The translations under genes and the position numbers were made by a program. This document shows positions 38,595 through 48,336 of a stretch of DNA of 64,000 bases, in pieces. The DNA comes from Algibacter amylolyticus. GTDB taxonomy: Bacteria > Bacteroidota > Bacteroidia > Flavobacteriales > Flavobacteriaceae. The notes beneath the pieces are model-generated. The model saw only the letters and a program-made list of their open reading frames with translations, did no database searches and was not told the origin of the DNA. The first letter of the stretch is position 1; each line of letters begins with the position of its first letter. The stretch is taken from assembly GCF_014202225.1 (NCBI RefSeq), contig NZ_JACHGE010000010.1:1-64000 (forward strand). Direction: 5' to 3'.

Positions 38595-39485
38595 ATGCTT
38601 TCAATACTTATACCTGTTTATAATTATTCTATTTCAAGCTTAGTAACTGAAATCTATAAGCAAGCAACTGATGCTAAAGTTAGCTTTGAAATTATCTGTA
38701 TTGAAGACGGATCAACCAAATTTGTTCAGGAAAACAGAGCGATAGTGGACAGCCTAAAGCATGCCTCTATCATAGTGTCTAATAAAAATAATGGTAGAAC
38801 AAAATCTAGACAAATACTCTCGGAGCATTCAAACTTTAATTGGCTTTTATTTTTGGATGCCGATGTAATGCCAAAATCTGATAAATTTATTATAAAGCAT
38901 CTTAAAAATATTAACTCCAACTACGAAGCTATTTATGGTGGCTTTGCTTACAAAAATATAAAACCACAAAAAAACAAAACCTTACGGTATAATTTTGGCA
39001 AAAATTTTGAAGAAGTTAATGCTAAAAAGCGCAACTTAAACCCTTATCAAATAGTTATTTCCGCGAATTTCCTTATTAAAAAGGCAATTTTTTCTACTCT
39101 AAATTCGCAAATAAAAATAAAAAGTTATGGTTTAGATAATTTTTTTGGAGCACTACTAAAAGAAAACAAAGTTAATGTCCTTCACATAGATAACGAAGTT
39201 TATCATTTTGGAATAGAAAACAATAAAATATATTTAAACAAAGTTCAAGAATTCATAACCACCTTATTAAAGCTTTACAACGACCGTATGTTTTTAGAGC
39301 ATAGCAACAAATTACTTTCCCTATTTGTAAGTCTAAAAAAATATAAACTGAATTTCTTGCTAAGTTTTTTTTACAAGTTGTTCAACAAAGTAATGGAGCG
39401 TAACTTGATTGGTTCTAAACCAAATATGTTTATATTACAACTATACAAGTTATCATATATCTGTTTCAAAGATTTAGATTATTAA
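38595..39485 (+). CDS. Glycosyltransferase family 2
   Basis: 296 residues with a GT-A fold start (MLSILIPVYNYSISSLV), a nucleotide-sugar acidic pair (IEDGSTKFV) and a DAD metal site (LLFLDADVMPK), the GT2 hallmarks. It starts 2 bp after ftsE. Acceptor and sugar are unknown. First of three GT2 genes that probably assemble the repeat unit made by the cluster on the opposite strand. Confidence 0.88.
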   Translation: MLSILIPVYNYSISSLVTEIYKQATDAKVSFEIICIEDGSTKFVQENRAIVDSLKHASIIVSNKNNGRTKSRQILSEHSNFNWLLFLDADVMPKSDKFIIKHLKNINSNYEAIYGGFAYKNIKPQKNKTLRYNFGKNFEEVNAKKRNLNPYQIVISANFLIKKAIFSTLNSQIKIKSYGLDNFFGALLKENKVNVLHIDNEVYHFGIENNKIYLNKVQEFITTLLKLYNDRMFLEHSNKLLSLFVSLKKYKLNFLLSFFYKLFNKVMERNLIGSKPNMFILQLYKLSYICFKDLDY

Positions 39486-39487
39486 CC

Positions 39488-40444
39488 ATGTCTGTAAAGC
39501 CATTTTTCTCTGTAGTTATACCATTATATAACAAAGCCGACTATATAGAGGCTACCTTAAACAGTGTCCTTAACCAAAATTACAAAAACTTTGAAATTGT
39601 TATAGTTAATGATGGGTCTACGGATACCAGTTTAATGAAGGCTAAAACGGTTCTTAAACAATTTAAGGAAACCACATTCATAGAACAAGAAAACAAAGGC
39701 TTATCAGCTTCGAGAAACAAAGGCATTTCTGTTTCTAAAGGTGCTATTATTGCATTATTAGATGCTGACGATTTATGGCATGTTGATTATTTGGAAACCA
39801 TTTACATTTTATATAAAAACTTTCCGGAAGCCTCATTTTACGGAACAGATTATCTGGAAAAACATAATGCGTCAAAAACTATTGAAACTAAAAAAAACAT
39901 TTCTCCTTCCTTAAAAAATCATAGCTTTTTAATTGACGACTTCTTTTCGTTAAATCTTTTTCAACCCATAATTTGCCCGAGTAGTATGGCTTTTAAAAAA
40001 ATATATAATCAGCATAGTTTATTTGATGAAATGATAACTTATGCTGAAGATGTAGATTTTTATTTAAAAAATTTAATTGCACACAAACTAGCATATTGCT
40101 ACACGCCATGTGTAACTAATTTGCATAACGTTCCTAACCAAATAACCCAAATTGGAATTAAAAACAAAACATTACCTAACCTCTATAAGTATGAAAAAAG
40201 AAACCCAAATGATGTATCTTTAAAAAAATATTTAGATTTTAAACGTTACATGTATGCTAATCAATACAAAATAGATCAAGATACATTAACCTTTAACAAA
40301 CTAACAAAACGTATAAACCTCGAAAATTTATCTACCAAACAAAAAATTCTTTTAAAAACACCAAGACTATTATTATTACTTTTAGAGTTTATAAAAAAAA
40401 TGCTTTTAAAACAAAATATTAGAGTAACATCATTTAAATATTAA
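39488..40444 (+). CDS. Glycosyltransferase family 2
   Basis: 318 residues: FSVVIPLYNKADYIEATLNS, IVNDGSTD and LLDADDLWHVDYLE are the GT2 core motifs, and ITYAEDVDFYLKNL matches the ED catalytic-base motif. It begins 2 bp after the previous glycosyltransferase, so the two are coupled. Confidence 0.9.
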   Translation: MSVKPFFSVVIPLYNKADYIEATLNSVLNQNYKNFEIVIVNDGSTDTSLMKAKTVLKQFKETTFIEQENKGLSASRNKGISVSKGAIIALLDADDLWHVDYLETIYILYKNFPEASFYGTDYLEKHNASKTIETKKNISPSLKNHSFLIDDFFSLNLFQPIICPSSMAFKKIYNQHSLFDEMITYAEDVDFYLKNLIAHKLAYCYTPCVTNLHNVPNQITQIGIKNKTLPNLYKYEKRNPNDVSLKKYLDFKRYMYANQYKIDQDTLTFNKLTKRINLENLSTKQKILLKTPRLLLLLLEFIKKMLLKQNIRVTSFKY

Positions 40445-40516
40445 GAAAATATTCTTCTTACCTGTAGTTTATATTATGTTAATTAAAAATTTTAATACTC
40501 ACCTAATAACCTCTTA

Positions 40517-41476
40517 ATGAAAATGGGTTCTAACATAAAACTATCTGTACATCTTATTACCTTTAATAATGAAAAGCACATTAAAAACACTTTAGAATCC
40601 ATTCTGAAACAAAAAGTAAATTTTAATTATGAAATAGTTGTCGGAGATGATTGTTCCACCGACAACACTTTAAAAATCATTTTAGATTACGAAAAAAACC
40701 ATCCAGATTTATTTAAAATAAAAAAAAACAGTAAACAACTAGGTATTTTAAAAAATTTTAAAGCCACATTGGACCGATGCAACGGTAACTATATTTTTGA
40801 CATAGCAGGAGATGATCTTTTAAAACAAGATTGCGCATTACAAAAAATGGTAGATGCTCTATCCAAAGATAGAAACTTAGGTTTTATTGATAGTGGATAT
40901 GATGAGCAATTCGACGCCATTAATAAAACAATAAAATTCAGGAATAAAAACAACCAAACTTGCAATACGAACGACTACAAAACACTAATACTTACTGGCC
41001 AAATTTACCCTATAGGCATTTGTTACAACAAAGAACATTTATACAATTATGTCGATTTTGACAAATACATAGAATTGGGTATTACAATTGAAGACTACCC
41101 TATTCTAGTGGATTTAATTATGAATACTTCTTTTAGCAGGATAAATGAATCCTTACATATCTATAGAATTCACAACACATCTTACAGTCATCAAAAAGAT
41201 TATAAAAAACGACTAACCCTAAATAAACAGATGCTATTTTTAGTTAACTTTTTTAATAAAAAATACAATTTCCCTTCTGAAATTTTATCGGATTACAAAA
41301 CAAAATCGCAAAAAAACAGACTTTATTTAGCAGGTTATTTTGGAGATAAATCTTTAGGAAATGAAATGTATAAGAAGTTAAAACAGAAGAAAACACCCTC
41401 GGTTATTTTAAACTACTTATCAAGTCAAAATTATTTAATAAGAAAACTACACTTTTTGTTCAGAAAGATAAAGTAA
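40517..41476 (+). CDS. Glycosyltransferase family 2
   Basis: 319 residues: LSVHLITFNNEKHIKNTLES, VVGDDCSTDNT and FDIAGDDLLKQ are the GT2 core. A second ATG six bases downstream is an equal start candidate. It follows the previous gene by 72 bp. Its 3' end overlaps the convergent FdtA-like gene by 30 bp. Confidence 0.88.
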   Translation: MKMGSNIKLSVHLITFNNEKHIKNTLESILKQKVNFNYEIVVGDDCSTDNTLKIILDYEKNHPDLFKIKKNSKQLGILKNFKATLDRCNGNYIFDIAGDDLLKQDCALQKMVDALSKDRNLGFIDSGYDEQFDAINKTIKFRNKNNQTCNTNDYKTLILTGQIYPIGICYNKEHLYNYVDFDKYIELGITIEDYPILVDLIMNTSFSRINESLHIYRIHNTSYSHQKDYKKRLTLNKQMLFLVNFFNKKYNFPSEILSDYKTKSQKNRLYLAGYFGDKSLGNEMYKKLKQKKTPSVILNYLSSQNYLIRKLHFLFRKIK

Positions 41477-41866
41477 GTAATCGGTGAAATCACTAATATA
41501 ATCCTCCTCTTTATACACCTCCGAGGCAACTACTAAACAAACTGCTCCGGAAGAAAAATTTTCAAGCTCGCGCCAAATACATGGGGTTATTAACAAACCT
41601 TTTGCCGGGTTATTTAAAGTGATTCTTTTTTCTTTTGAAGCATCTTTAACTAACACATCAAAACTACCACTTAAAGCTATTAAAAACTGGCTCAAACCTT
41701 TATGAGCATGTCCACCTCTGTGAGAACCACTAGGAACATCAAACAAGTAATAAACACGTTTAATTTCAAATGGTACGACATCATTTTCAATAACAGCCAG
41801 AGTACCTCTTGGATCATGTATTTTTGGTACATCTAAAATTTCTAAATCTTCAATATTTATAATCAT
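41447..41866 (-). CDS. FdtA/QdtA-type dTDP-sugar 3,4-ketoisomerase (WxcM-like cupin)
   Basis: A 139-residue single cupin: PRGTLAVIENDVVPFEIKRV, YYLFDVPSGSHRGGHAHKGL (metal-free catalytic His region), then CIWRELENFSSGAVCLVVAS. The family isomerizes dTDP-4-keto-6-deoxyglucose to the 3-keto sugar for Fuc3NAc or Qui3NAc. It lies last in an eight-gene minus-strand operon with a DegT aminotransferase, the next enzyme of that pathway. RmlA/RmlB are not in the window. Confidence 0.85.
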   Translation of the reverse strand: MIINIEDLEILDVPKIHDPRGTLAVIENDVVPFEIKRVYYLFDVPSGSHRGGHAHKGLSQFLIALSGSFDVLVKDASKEKRITLNNPAKGLLITPCIWRELENFSSGAVCLVVASEVYKEEDYISDFTDYLLYLSEQKV

Positions 41867-41867
41867 A

Positions 41868-43148
41868 TTACTTTTTACTCCTATTAAAAACAGACTTGAC
41901 TGAAAAATGTATTATTATTAGATATAATAAATAACGTAAAAAATGTGCAAATACTATTCCCTCAACGCCATTTTTTTCAATATAATAAACTCCTAGCACA
42001 TATAGTAATAGATACGAGACTACTTCGGTTGCTATAAATAACTTCCATTTATTTTTAGATATTAACTTATAGGCCATTACAACCGATATGATTTTAACAA
42101 AATCGCCAATTAATTGCCATTTAAATAACCTCTGCATAGGCAGAAACTCTTCAGTGTACAAAAGTTTAATTATTGTAATTCTAAAAAAATACATGCCAAT
42201 AAACAAAATTATAAAAACAGGTAATATGAATTTAAGTATGTGTATTAACTCACTTATGTAATTACTATATTTTTCAATTTTAGCATATCTAGGTAACACA
42301 TATAAAGAATAAACACCCGCCATAAATGACAAATAGTAACTAGATAAACTAGACATTGAAGTCCAATAACCAGCGTCTTCTGTAGTAAGTTTATTTATCA
42401 AATAATTTCTTAATTGTATATCGACCAAATTACTTAATACAACAGCCGTAAAGGACATTACAAGAAATCCTCCTAGCTTTATCTTGAAAATTTTACAAAA
42501 TTTTATTCTTGCTTTAAGTAATAATACAACCTCTTCTTTTGCAAATATTAATAATCCTAATAAGTGCAAAATGGGTGTTAAGATTACCGCTAACACACCA
42601 CCAGATAATTGATAATAAGAAACCAAAAAAATAACCAATAAGCTAGACAGCGTATATGTTGAAAATGAAAGAACAGTTGCCTTTATATAATTGGATTTAC
42701 CATTAATTATACTAAAACACAAATTGTAAATAGCAGTAAACGGCAAGGTGAAGGAAAGAATTTTAAATAAATAATTATAATTAGATGTTTTTAATAAATA
42801 ATTACTCCAAAATGTGGCACCAAAAAACAAAATTAAAAATACAATAACACTACCTAATAAACTATAAGCAAGAGATGTACTATATAGTTTTTGTAATAAC
42901 CCCCTTCTGTTTTCTAATTTAGCTTGATACTTTACCACACCCTGATCTACTCCAGCTGATGAGGCCATGCCAAATAATGCTAAGGCATTTTTTAAATTCC
43001 CCATTAAAGCAATACCATCAGGCCCTAAAAAAATGGCTATTATTTTTTGAGAAATAATTGCTAAAACAGACCTTAAAATTACCCCTAGTGAATTAACTGA
43101 AAATAATTTTACGAGAAATAAATCTTGATATTTTTTAAACCACATCAA
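41868..43148 (-). CDS. O-antigen/polysaccharide flippase, Wzx type (copy B)
   Basis: A 426-residue inner-membrane protein with about 12-14 membrane segments. N-terminal GPDGIALMGNLKNALALFGM and C-terminal FKWQLIGDFVKIISVVMAYK are characteristic of the WzxE-like translocases that flip lipid-linked repeat units. A clear paralogue is at 48337, with the same GxxGxALxGNLxN and WQLxGDFVKIxSxVxAY stretches. Start and stop overlap or abut its neighbours, so it belongs to the same operon. Confidence 0.9.
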   Translation of the reverse strand: MMWFKKYQDLFLVKLFSVNSLGVILRSVLAIISQKIIAIFLGPDGIALMGNLKNALALFGMASSAGVDQGVVKYQAKLENRRGLLQKLYSTSLAYSLLGSVIVFLILFFGATFWSNYLLKTSNYNYLFKILSFTLPFTAIYNLCFSIINGKSNYIKATVLSFSTYTLSSLLVIFLVSYYQLSGGVLAVILTPILHLLGLLIFAKEEVVLLLKARIKFCKIFKIKLGGFLVMSFTAVVLSNLVDIQLRNYLINKLTTEDAGYWTSMSSLSSYYLSFMAGVYSLYVLPRYAKIEKYSNYISELIHILKFILPVFIILFIGMYFFRITIIKLLYTEEFLPMQRLFKWQLIGDFVKIISVVMAYKLISKNKWKLFIATEVVSYLLLYVLGVYYIEKNGVEGIVFAHFLRYLLYLIIIHFSVKSVFNRSKK

Positions 43149-44248
43149 TTAAAATTATTTAATGTTGAAACAATTTTATTAATTTCTGCTTGGGTAAGTG
43201 TTGTGTAGAACGGCAAACTTAGTACTGTATTGCATATATTTTCAGTAATTGGCAATTCCAAATCATTAAACTCCGTAAAACACTTTTGTTTATGAATCGG
43301 AACTGGATAATGTATCATAGTCTGAATCCCATGTTCTAATAAGTAACCTTTAAGTTTATCTCTATTTTTACATCTAATAACAAACTGATGATAAACTTGT
43401 TGACCCGAATTACATTTTTTTGGCAGTACAATCTGCTTTGACATTATATGTTCTAAAAAATAATTAGCTAATTCCTGCTTTTGCTTATTTATATTATCCA
43501 AATCGGATAATTTAATCCTTAAAAACGCTGCTTGCATCTCATCTAATCTTGAATTACACCCTTTAAAATCATTTTGATATACATTTAACCCGCCATAACT
43601 TCTTAGTCTTTTAATAATTTCATGTAATTCTTTATCATTAGTTGTTATAGCTCCAGCATCACCTAAGGCACCTAAATTTTTAGTTGGATAGAAGCTAAAT
43701 GCAGCAATAGTAGATAGGTTACCCGCTCTTCTTAAATTTTTAAAAACGGCACCATGAGCTTGTGCCGCATCTTCTATAAGTAGTAGATTATGTTTTTTTG
43801 AAATCTCTTCTAAAGATTCTACATCAAATAAGTTACCATACAAATGAACCCCTAAAATCGCTTTAGTTTTTGAGGTTATATAGGCTTCTATACCTCCTGT
43901 ATCTATATTATAAGTGTCTATATTAGGCTCGACTAAAATGGGTTTTAAACCTGATTCACTTATAGCTAAAACTGAAGCTATAAAGGTATTAGCAGGGACT
44001 AAAACCTCATCTCCAACCGCTAATTTACCCTGTAATTTAAAGGCTTCAAATATGAGTTTTAAAGCATCTAAACCAGAACCAACTCCTATACAATAGGAAG
44101 TTCCGCAATATGCCGAAAATTCGTCTTCAAATTTAGACACCTGTTCACCTAATATATACTGACCAGTTTTTAAAAAATTGTTAAAAACGTTTTTAAATGC
44201 ATCTTCATACTTCGCATTAACAGCATTAAGGTCTAAAAACTTTATCAT
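43145..44248 (-). CDS. DegT/DnrJ/EryC1/StrS sugar aminotransferase (FdtB-like)
   Basis: A 367-residue PLP enzyme. The Schiff-base lysine is K190 (FYPTKNLGALGDAGA), the cofactor-binding aspartate D160 (IEDAAQAHGA). It transfers an amino group to a keto-sugar nucleotide. Next to the FdtA-like isomerase it most likely makes a 3-amino-3,6-dideoxyhexose. Its stop overlaps the Wzx start by 4 bp and its start overlaps the acyltransferase stop by 4 bp. Confidence 0.92.
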   Translation of the reverse strand: MIKFLDLNAVNAKYEDAFKNVFNNFLKTGQYILGEQVSKFEDEFSAYCGTSYCIGVGSGLDALKLIFEAFKLQGKLAVGDEVLVPANTFIASVLAISESGLKPILVEPNIDTYNIDTGGIEAYITSKTKAILGVHLYGNLFDVESLEEISKKHNLLLIEDAAQAHGAVFKNLRRAGNLSTIAAFSFYPTKNLGALGDAGAITTNDKELHEIIKRLRSYGGLNVYQNDFKGCNSRLDEMQAAFLRIKLSDLDNINKQKQELANYFLEHIMSKQIVLPKKCNSGQQVYHQFVIRCKNRDKLKGYLLEHGIQTMIHYPVPIHKQKCFTEFNDLELPITENICNTVLSLPFYTTLTQAEINKIVSTLNNFN

Positions 44249-45219
44249 AACATAACGTTTTTTAAACTAGGATGATTTTTAACTTGTATTTCATAAAAAT
44301 CATGAACTATCCCAGACGCACCAAAACTTTGTTTCCAATTTAACAACCCTAAATTTATATTTTTTCCCTGATTTTCGTTTGAAATTCCAAAATCAAAATA
44401 CAATTTTTCTTTGTAAACATCGGTAATTAATCTATCAATTAAAAAATCTAAAGCTCCCTTTTTTATAAGTTTATTGGTTGCAATATATTGTAAATGAGCA
44501 ACCTTACCTGTTTCAAAAATTGTACATCCTGCCAACAACTCACCTTTATCAAATACATTAAACTGCCTTATATTATCGGGAAAAGATTTGTTTAAAGAAC
44601 TTATTTCTGTTAGATTATGCACAGGTAAAACACCAAATGTGGTCTTTAGGTTAGGAACTAAAATCTTAGTCCAAAATTCCTTAAAATTAGTCGTTTCTTT
44701 AAAAACCAATCCGTGTTTTATAGCTTTTTTAATTTCTCGATTTCTTAGTTTGGAGTAAGCTTTTACTTCATCCAATTTTATTGTCATAGACAAATCTCTT
44801 CTAAATAATTTTGCTTCCAAAATAAATAAAAGATACTCTAATTCGTTAGCTAATTTTTGGTGATATATTTTTGGGACTTGTTTAATTATTAACTTTTCAA
44901 TTTTTTTAATTGAAAGGTATTCTAAAACAGTTTCTAGTGCCTCAAGAACCAAAGAAAAAGGTATTTTATCTGGCAATAACAGCCCACCGTAACTTAATCC
45001 TTCATGAGAGGTTAACACATTATTTTTAATGTTAGCCGGCAACAAAGCTATTAATTTGTTGTCTTTGTATATTAGCAAAGAATAATCTTCAAACCTATCT
45101 GAATGATACTCCATATAATCCCTATGAAATAGGAAAGTAGAGTTTTTAGAAAGCATTAAAAAGTTATTCCATTCCTCATAGAATTCTTTCTTATACTTTT
45201 CTATACGGTAAGTTTTCAA
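44245..45219 (-). CDS. GNAT/FemAB-like acyltransferase
   Basis: 324 residues. The layout (SYGGLLLPD, then NREIKKAIKHGLVFKE, the FNVFDKGELLAGCTIFETGK beta region and FDFGISNENQGKNIN) is that of GNAT/FemAB-type transferases found in polysaccharide loci. A canonical hexapeptide-repeat FdtC acetyltransferase is absent, so this could acylate the amino-sugar instead; that role is inference. Confidence 0.75.
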   Translation of the reverse strand: MKTYRIEKYKKEFYEEWNNFLMLSKNSTFLFHRDYMEYHSDRFEDYSLLIYKDNKLIALLPANIKNNVLTSHEGLSYGGLLLPDKIPFSLVLEALETVLEYLSIKKIEKLIIKQVPKIYHQKLANELEYLLFILEAKLFRRDLSMTIKLDEVKAYSKLRNREIKKAIKHGLVFKETTNFKEFWTKILVPNLKTTFGVLPVHNLTEISSLNKSFPDNIRQFNVFDKGELLAGCTIFETGKVAHLQYIATNKLIKKGALDFLIDRLITDVYKEKLYFDFGISNENQGKNINLGLLNWKQSFGASGIVHDFYEIQVKNHPSLKNVML

Positions 45220-45224
45220 AGTTT

Positions 45225-46697
45225 TTATCTTTTTTCTAAAACAACATTATTGTGTTTATCAATAAGTTTATAAACAGATTCTAAAAAAAATGAACCATGC
45301 CTTACATTATAACTAGAATCTTCTTCCAAAGATTTTAAATATGTTGAATTTTGACTTAAAGCCGAAAACAACACTCTAAAAATGTTTACATTTGTTTTTA
45401 GATCTTTATCATAAGGAAAAGCGTCGATTTCATTCCACTTGATAGCTACTAAATTACTAAAAACAGATCGAACCAATTCTTCTTTCTCCACCATAGCTAA
45501 CTCTGTAAAACTGTTAAGACCTACCCAACCGCCATGATCTGCAGCTACTATAATTATTCCATTAGGATCATTTTTAGAGATTTCAAGAACAATTTTTTCA
45601 ATCCAATCATTGGTTATATCAATTTTTGCTAGATACTCCTTTCGCTCTGCTTCTACTCTATTTTTTTCTGCTTTAAAATGCACATGGTGTGGTAACAATT
45701 TTTCAATAAAAAAGAAATTAGGTTTTTTGCTATCTTTTGATTTATTAAAAATATTTCTAAAATCTTTAAAAACATCCTTTTTTACATTATTATCATTACT
45801 AAAATAAGGAATTTCACTATAATCTATATTATAATAATCGTATGATTTATTCGGTCTGTTTTGTTGAAAATACTCATCTTCAACGATAAAATGAGTTTTA
45901 TAACCATTACTTTTAAAAATATCAATAACGGGATTCTTTCCAGCTATAAAATCTCTTGTAAAAACCATATCCCATTTAGGATTTATTACATCTCCAAAAT
46001 AATGATGACGCATAATAAACATAGATGAATTAGAAGATAAGCTTGCCGGGTAGTTACTCCTAAAATCGTCATAAACCTTAAATTCTTTTTCCTCCAACCA
46101 TTTATACAAGGAACTTGAAAAATTATATAATGAATCTTCCATTACTGAGCGACCAACATACCCATCTGGCTGAATCATATATACATTTGGGGTAGTTACA
46201 AATTTCGCATTTAATATATCGTCCTTTTGTTCATGCCAATTATTCGGCATTAAACTATAAGACAAGTTAACCCCGCATTTAATAAACGGAATACCTGCCA
46301 TAACTAGTATTAACACTAAAACTTTCCAATAATGATTAGCTAAATAAATTGCACCTATAAAACCTACAATAACTGAAATTAATAAAAGTTTCCAGTTGAT
46401 TGCTAAAAACATAGCTTGAGATACTAAAATGGCACTCATAACAACTGAAAAGAAGAAAAAGAAGGAATTTATATACTTAGACTTATCCCTTAACTTAAGT
46501 AACAAACACGTACAAAAACATGCTATTGAGATGGGAATGAAGAGAAAGAAAAAAGAAAAGAACAGTAAATGTTCCCAAGAATTAATTGAGAAATAATTAT
46601 TAGAATAATAAAACAAAAAGGGATAAATACCAACAATAAAACCAACTAGTATAGGACTTTTGGCTTTATTTTTAAAAAATTCAAATAATCTATTCAT
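45225..46697 (-). CDS. Membrane-anchored sulfatase/phosphotransferase-fold protein
   Basis: 490 residues. About five membrane segments (to about residue 150) precede a periplasmic alkaline-phosphatase-fold domain with metal-site stretches IQPDGYVG and IIIVAADHGGWVG, and HHVHFKAEKNRVEAERKEYL between. Related enzymes transfer phosphoethanolamine or phosphoglycerol, or remove sulfate; the substrate here is unknown. It probably decorates the surface glycan. 8-bp overlap with the upstream methyltransferase gene. Confidence 0.78.
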   Translation of the reverse strand: MNRLFEFFKNKAKSPILVGFIVGIYPFLFYYSNNYFSINSWEHLLFFSFFFLFIPISIACFCTCLLLKLRDKSKYINSFFFFFSVVMSAILVSQAMFLAINWKLLLISVIVGFIGAIYLANHYWKVLVLILVMAGIPFIKCGVNLSYSLMPNNWHEQKDDILNAKFVTTPNVYMIQPDGYVGRSVMEDSLYNFSSSLYKWLEEKEFKVYDDFRSNYPASLSSNSSMFIMRHHYFGDVINPKWDMVFTRDFIAGKNPVIDIFKSNGYKTHFIVEDEYFQQNRPNKSYDYYNIDYSEIPYFSNDNNVKKDVFKDFRNIFNKSKDSKKPNFFFIEKLLPHHVHFKAEKNRVEAERKEYLAKIDITNDWIEKIVLEISKNDPNGIIIVAADHGGWVGLNSFTELAMVEKEELVRSVFSNLVAIKWNEIDAFPYDKDLKTNVNIFRVLFSALSQNSTYLKSLEEDSSYNVRHGSFFLESVYKLIDKHNNVVLEKR

Positions 46698-48075
46698 TTT
46701 TTCTCTTAAAAAAGAACATTACTCTTTTTGTGTTTTTAATTGGTAATTTATAAACTAAATCAAAATAATTAAAATATGAATTCTCAAAATTTTCAATGTT
46801 ATAAGCATCAAAATGTTTACTAAAATCACCTTTTCTTTTTAGTAAGTATGCAACCCAAGAATCGTCTCTTTTTGGGAATTCAATAATTAAATGTTTTGAA
46901 AAAGTTGCAAAAAATTCCGCAGATTTATCGAATGGCACATTCCCAGATAACGACATATGATGTATTAAAGCTAAAGCTAATGTTACATCCGGAGAAAAGG
47001 CCGCTATACGGCTTATAAAGGAATCTCTTTCCTTATTATTAAATCCAATAGCCGGAGTTGGGCTTAAAACATCTAATACGAAAGGCAAAACATTAGTTTC
47101 TTTATTCGTTTTTAGTGTCTTATAATTATAATCTACCGCATTATTATCAATATCGCAAACAAGAGCCGTTTCTAACTTAGACTTAATTTCCCTAACAAAA
47201 GTGCCGTCATTACCTCCTACATCTATTAAGGTTTTTACATGTATCTCGTCTATCCACTTATTTATTATTTTCGATTTTTCATTAAATGCATCAACAGCAT
47301 AATTGGTTTTATCATAATATTCTCCCCATTCACTATCTTCTTTTAAACTTAACTTTTTAATATAATTATATAAACTTTTAATAATATTTATTTGTCCATT
47401 TTTGGAAAGCGCTACCTCCTTATCGTTAACCTTACTGTCTTTACTATACTTATCTTCATACTTAGCTAGCAAATGAATATTTGAGTATAAAAAAGGATTT
47501 AATTTAGTCTTGAATGGTAGCATAGAAGACAACAATTTTAATGGAATTCCATCAATAAAACCAGTCATTAATTTTAATGCATCAGCACCATGATATCGAG
47601 CTAAAACTAATGGGCCTAAAAAATGCTCTATAAATTGTTTAAAACTACGCCAAGGTGAGTTTTCTTTATAAAAATCAAAAGACAAGGTATCTACAAATAT
47701 GGCCTTCCCTTTATAGAAAGTAATATTAAATGCCGAAGCATCTTTTAATGAAAAGTTATTTTCTAAACAAATTTTTTGAAGTTTAAGAGTAAGTAGTGCA
47801 GCTTCCTTATATTGGTTAAAACTCCATTCATACGGATAAGTAAAAAAAGGAATTTTTTCGGGTTTAATAATTATTTCTGTGGCATTTGAAGCAATTTCCT
47901 CATGCTCAATTAACAGTCCTAGCTTAAATAATTTCTCGAAAAACTCATTTTCTTTAAGAGCTCTATATTGCTTAAAATAAATAGGATTAACTACTCGTTT
48001 TACAACATCTTCATCTAAAAAAACATACCCTGAAGAATCTCTAAACGATGCAGGATGAAATTGTTTCTTAATCAC
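46690..48075 (-). CDS. Class I SAM methyltransferase with kinase-like N-terminal region
   Basis: 461 residues. The C-terminal half has a Rossmann methyltransferase core: TLIDVGGNDGTFVREI (motif I, about residue 290), ALVCDIDNNAVD (motif II) and PDVTLALALIHHM. The N-terminal half (to about 230) includes LKDASAFNITFYKGKAIFVD, reminiscent of the kinase-type HxDxxxxN/DFD loop, seen in nodulation/glycan methyltransferases. Substrate unknown, probably a sugar in the cluster. Overlaps its neighbours on both sides (8 bp each). Confidence 0.75.
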   Translation of the reverse strand: MIKKQFHPASFRDSSGYVFLDEDVVKRVVNPIYFKQYRALKENEFFEKLFKLGLLIEHEEIASNATEIIIKPEKIPFFTYPYEWSFNQYKEAALLTLKLQKICLENNFSLKDASAFNITFYKGKAIFVDTLSFDFYKENSPWRSFKQFIEHFLGPLVLARYHGADALKLMTGFIDGIPLKLLSSMLPFKTKLNPFLYSNIHLLAKYEDKYSKDSKVNDKEVALSKNGQINIIKSLYNYIKKLSLKEDSEWGEYYDKTNYAVDAFNEKSKIINKWIDEIHVKTLIDVGGNDGTFVREIKSKLETALVCDIDNNAVDYNYKTLKTNKETNVLPFVLDVLSPTPAIGFNNKERDSFISRIAAFSPDVTLALALIHHMSLSGNVPFDKSAEFFATFSKHLIIEFPKRDDSWVAYLLKRKGDFSKHFDAYNIENFENSYFNYFDLVYKLPIKNTKRVMFFFKRKNE

Positions 48076-48268
48076 GTTTTTCTTCTTTTTCTGTATTTAA
48101 GTCGTCATCTATTTCTTCAAAAAGATGATCTTCTTTCACTAAACCAAAAAAGCTTTTAATTTTATATAATAAATTTTTTGAAAACAACAAGACTCCTGCT
48201 ACTCCTGCAACAATAGCCTGAATAATCATAGCCCCTAAACCTGGATCGAAATACAAAAAATTCATCAT
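48068..48268 (-). CDS. Small membrane protein of the polysaccharide operon
   Basis: 66 residues with one membrane segment (GLGAMIIQAIVAGVAGVLLF) and an acidic, charged tail (EEIDDDLNTEKEEKRD). Not a family I can name. Two adjacent ATGs (48268, 48265) are equal candidates. It overlaps the methyltransferase start by 8 bp, so translation is coupled and it probably partners a membrane step of glycan assembly. Confidence 0.7.
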   Translation of the reverse strand: MMNFLYFDPGLGAMIIQAIVAGVAGVLLFSKNLLYKIKSFFGLVKEDHLFEEIDDDLNTEKEEKRD

Positions 48269-48336
48269 TTTTTTTGTAAAAATAGTTAATTTATTTAACT
48301 ATAATTATAAAACCCTGCTATTTTATATTAAACGAG

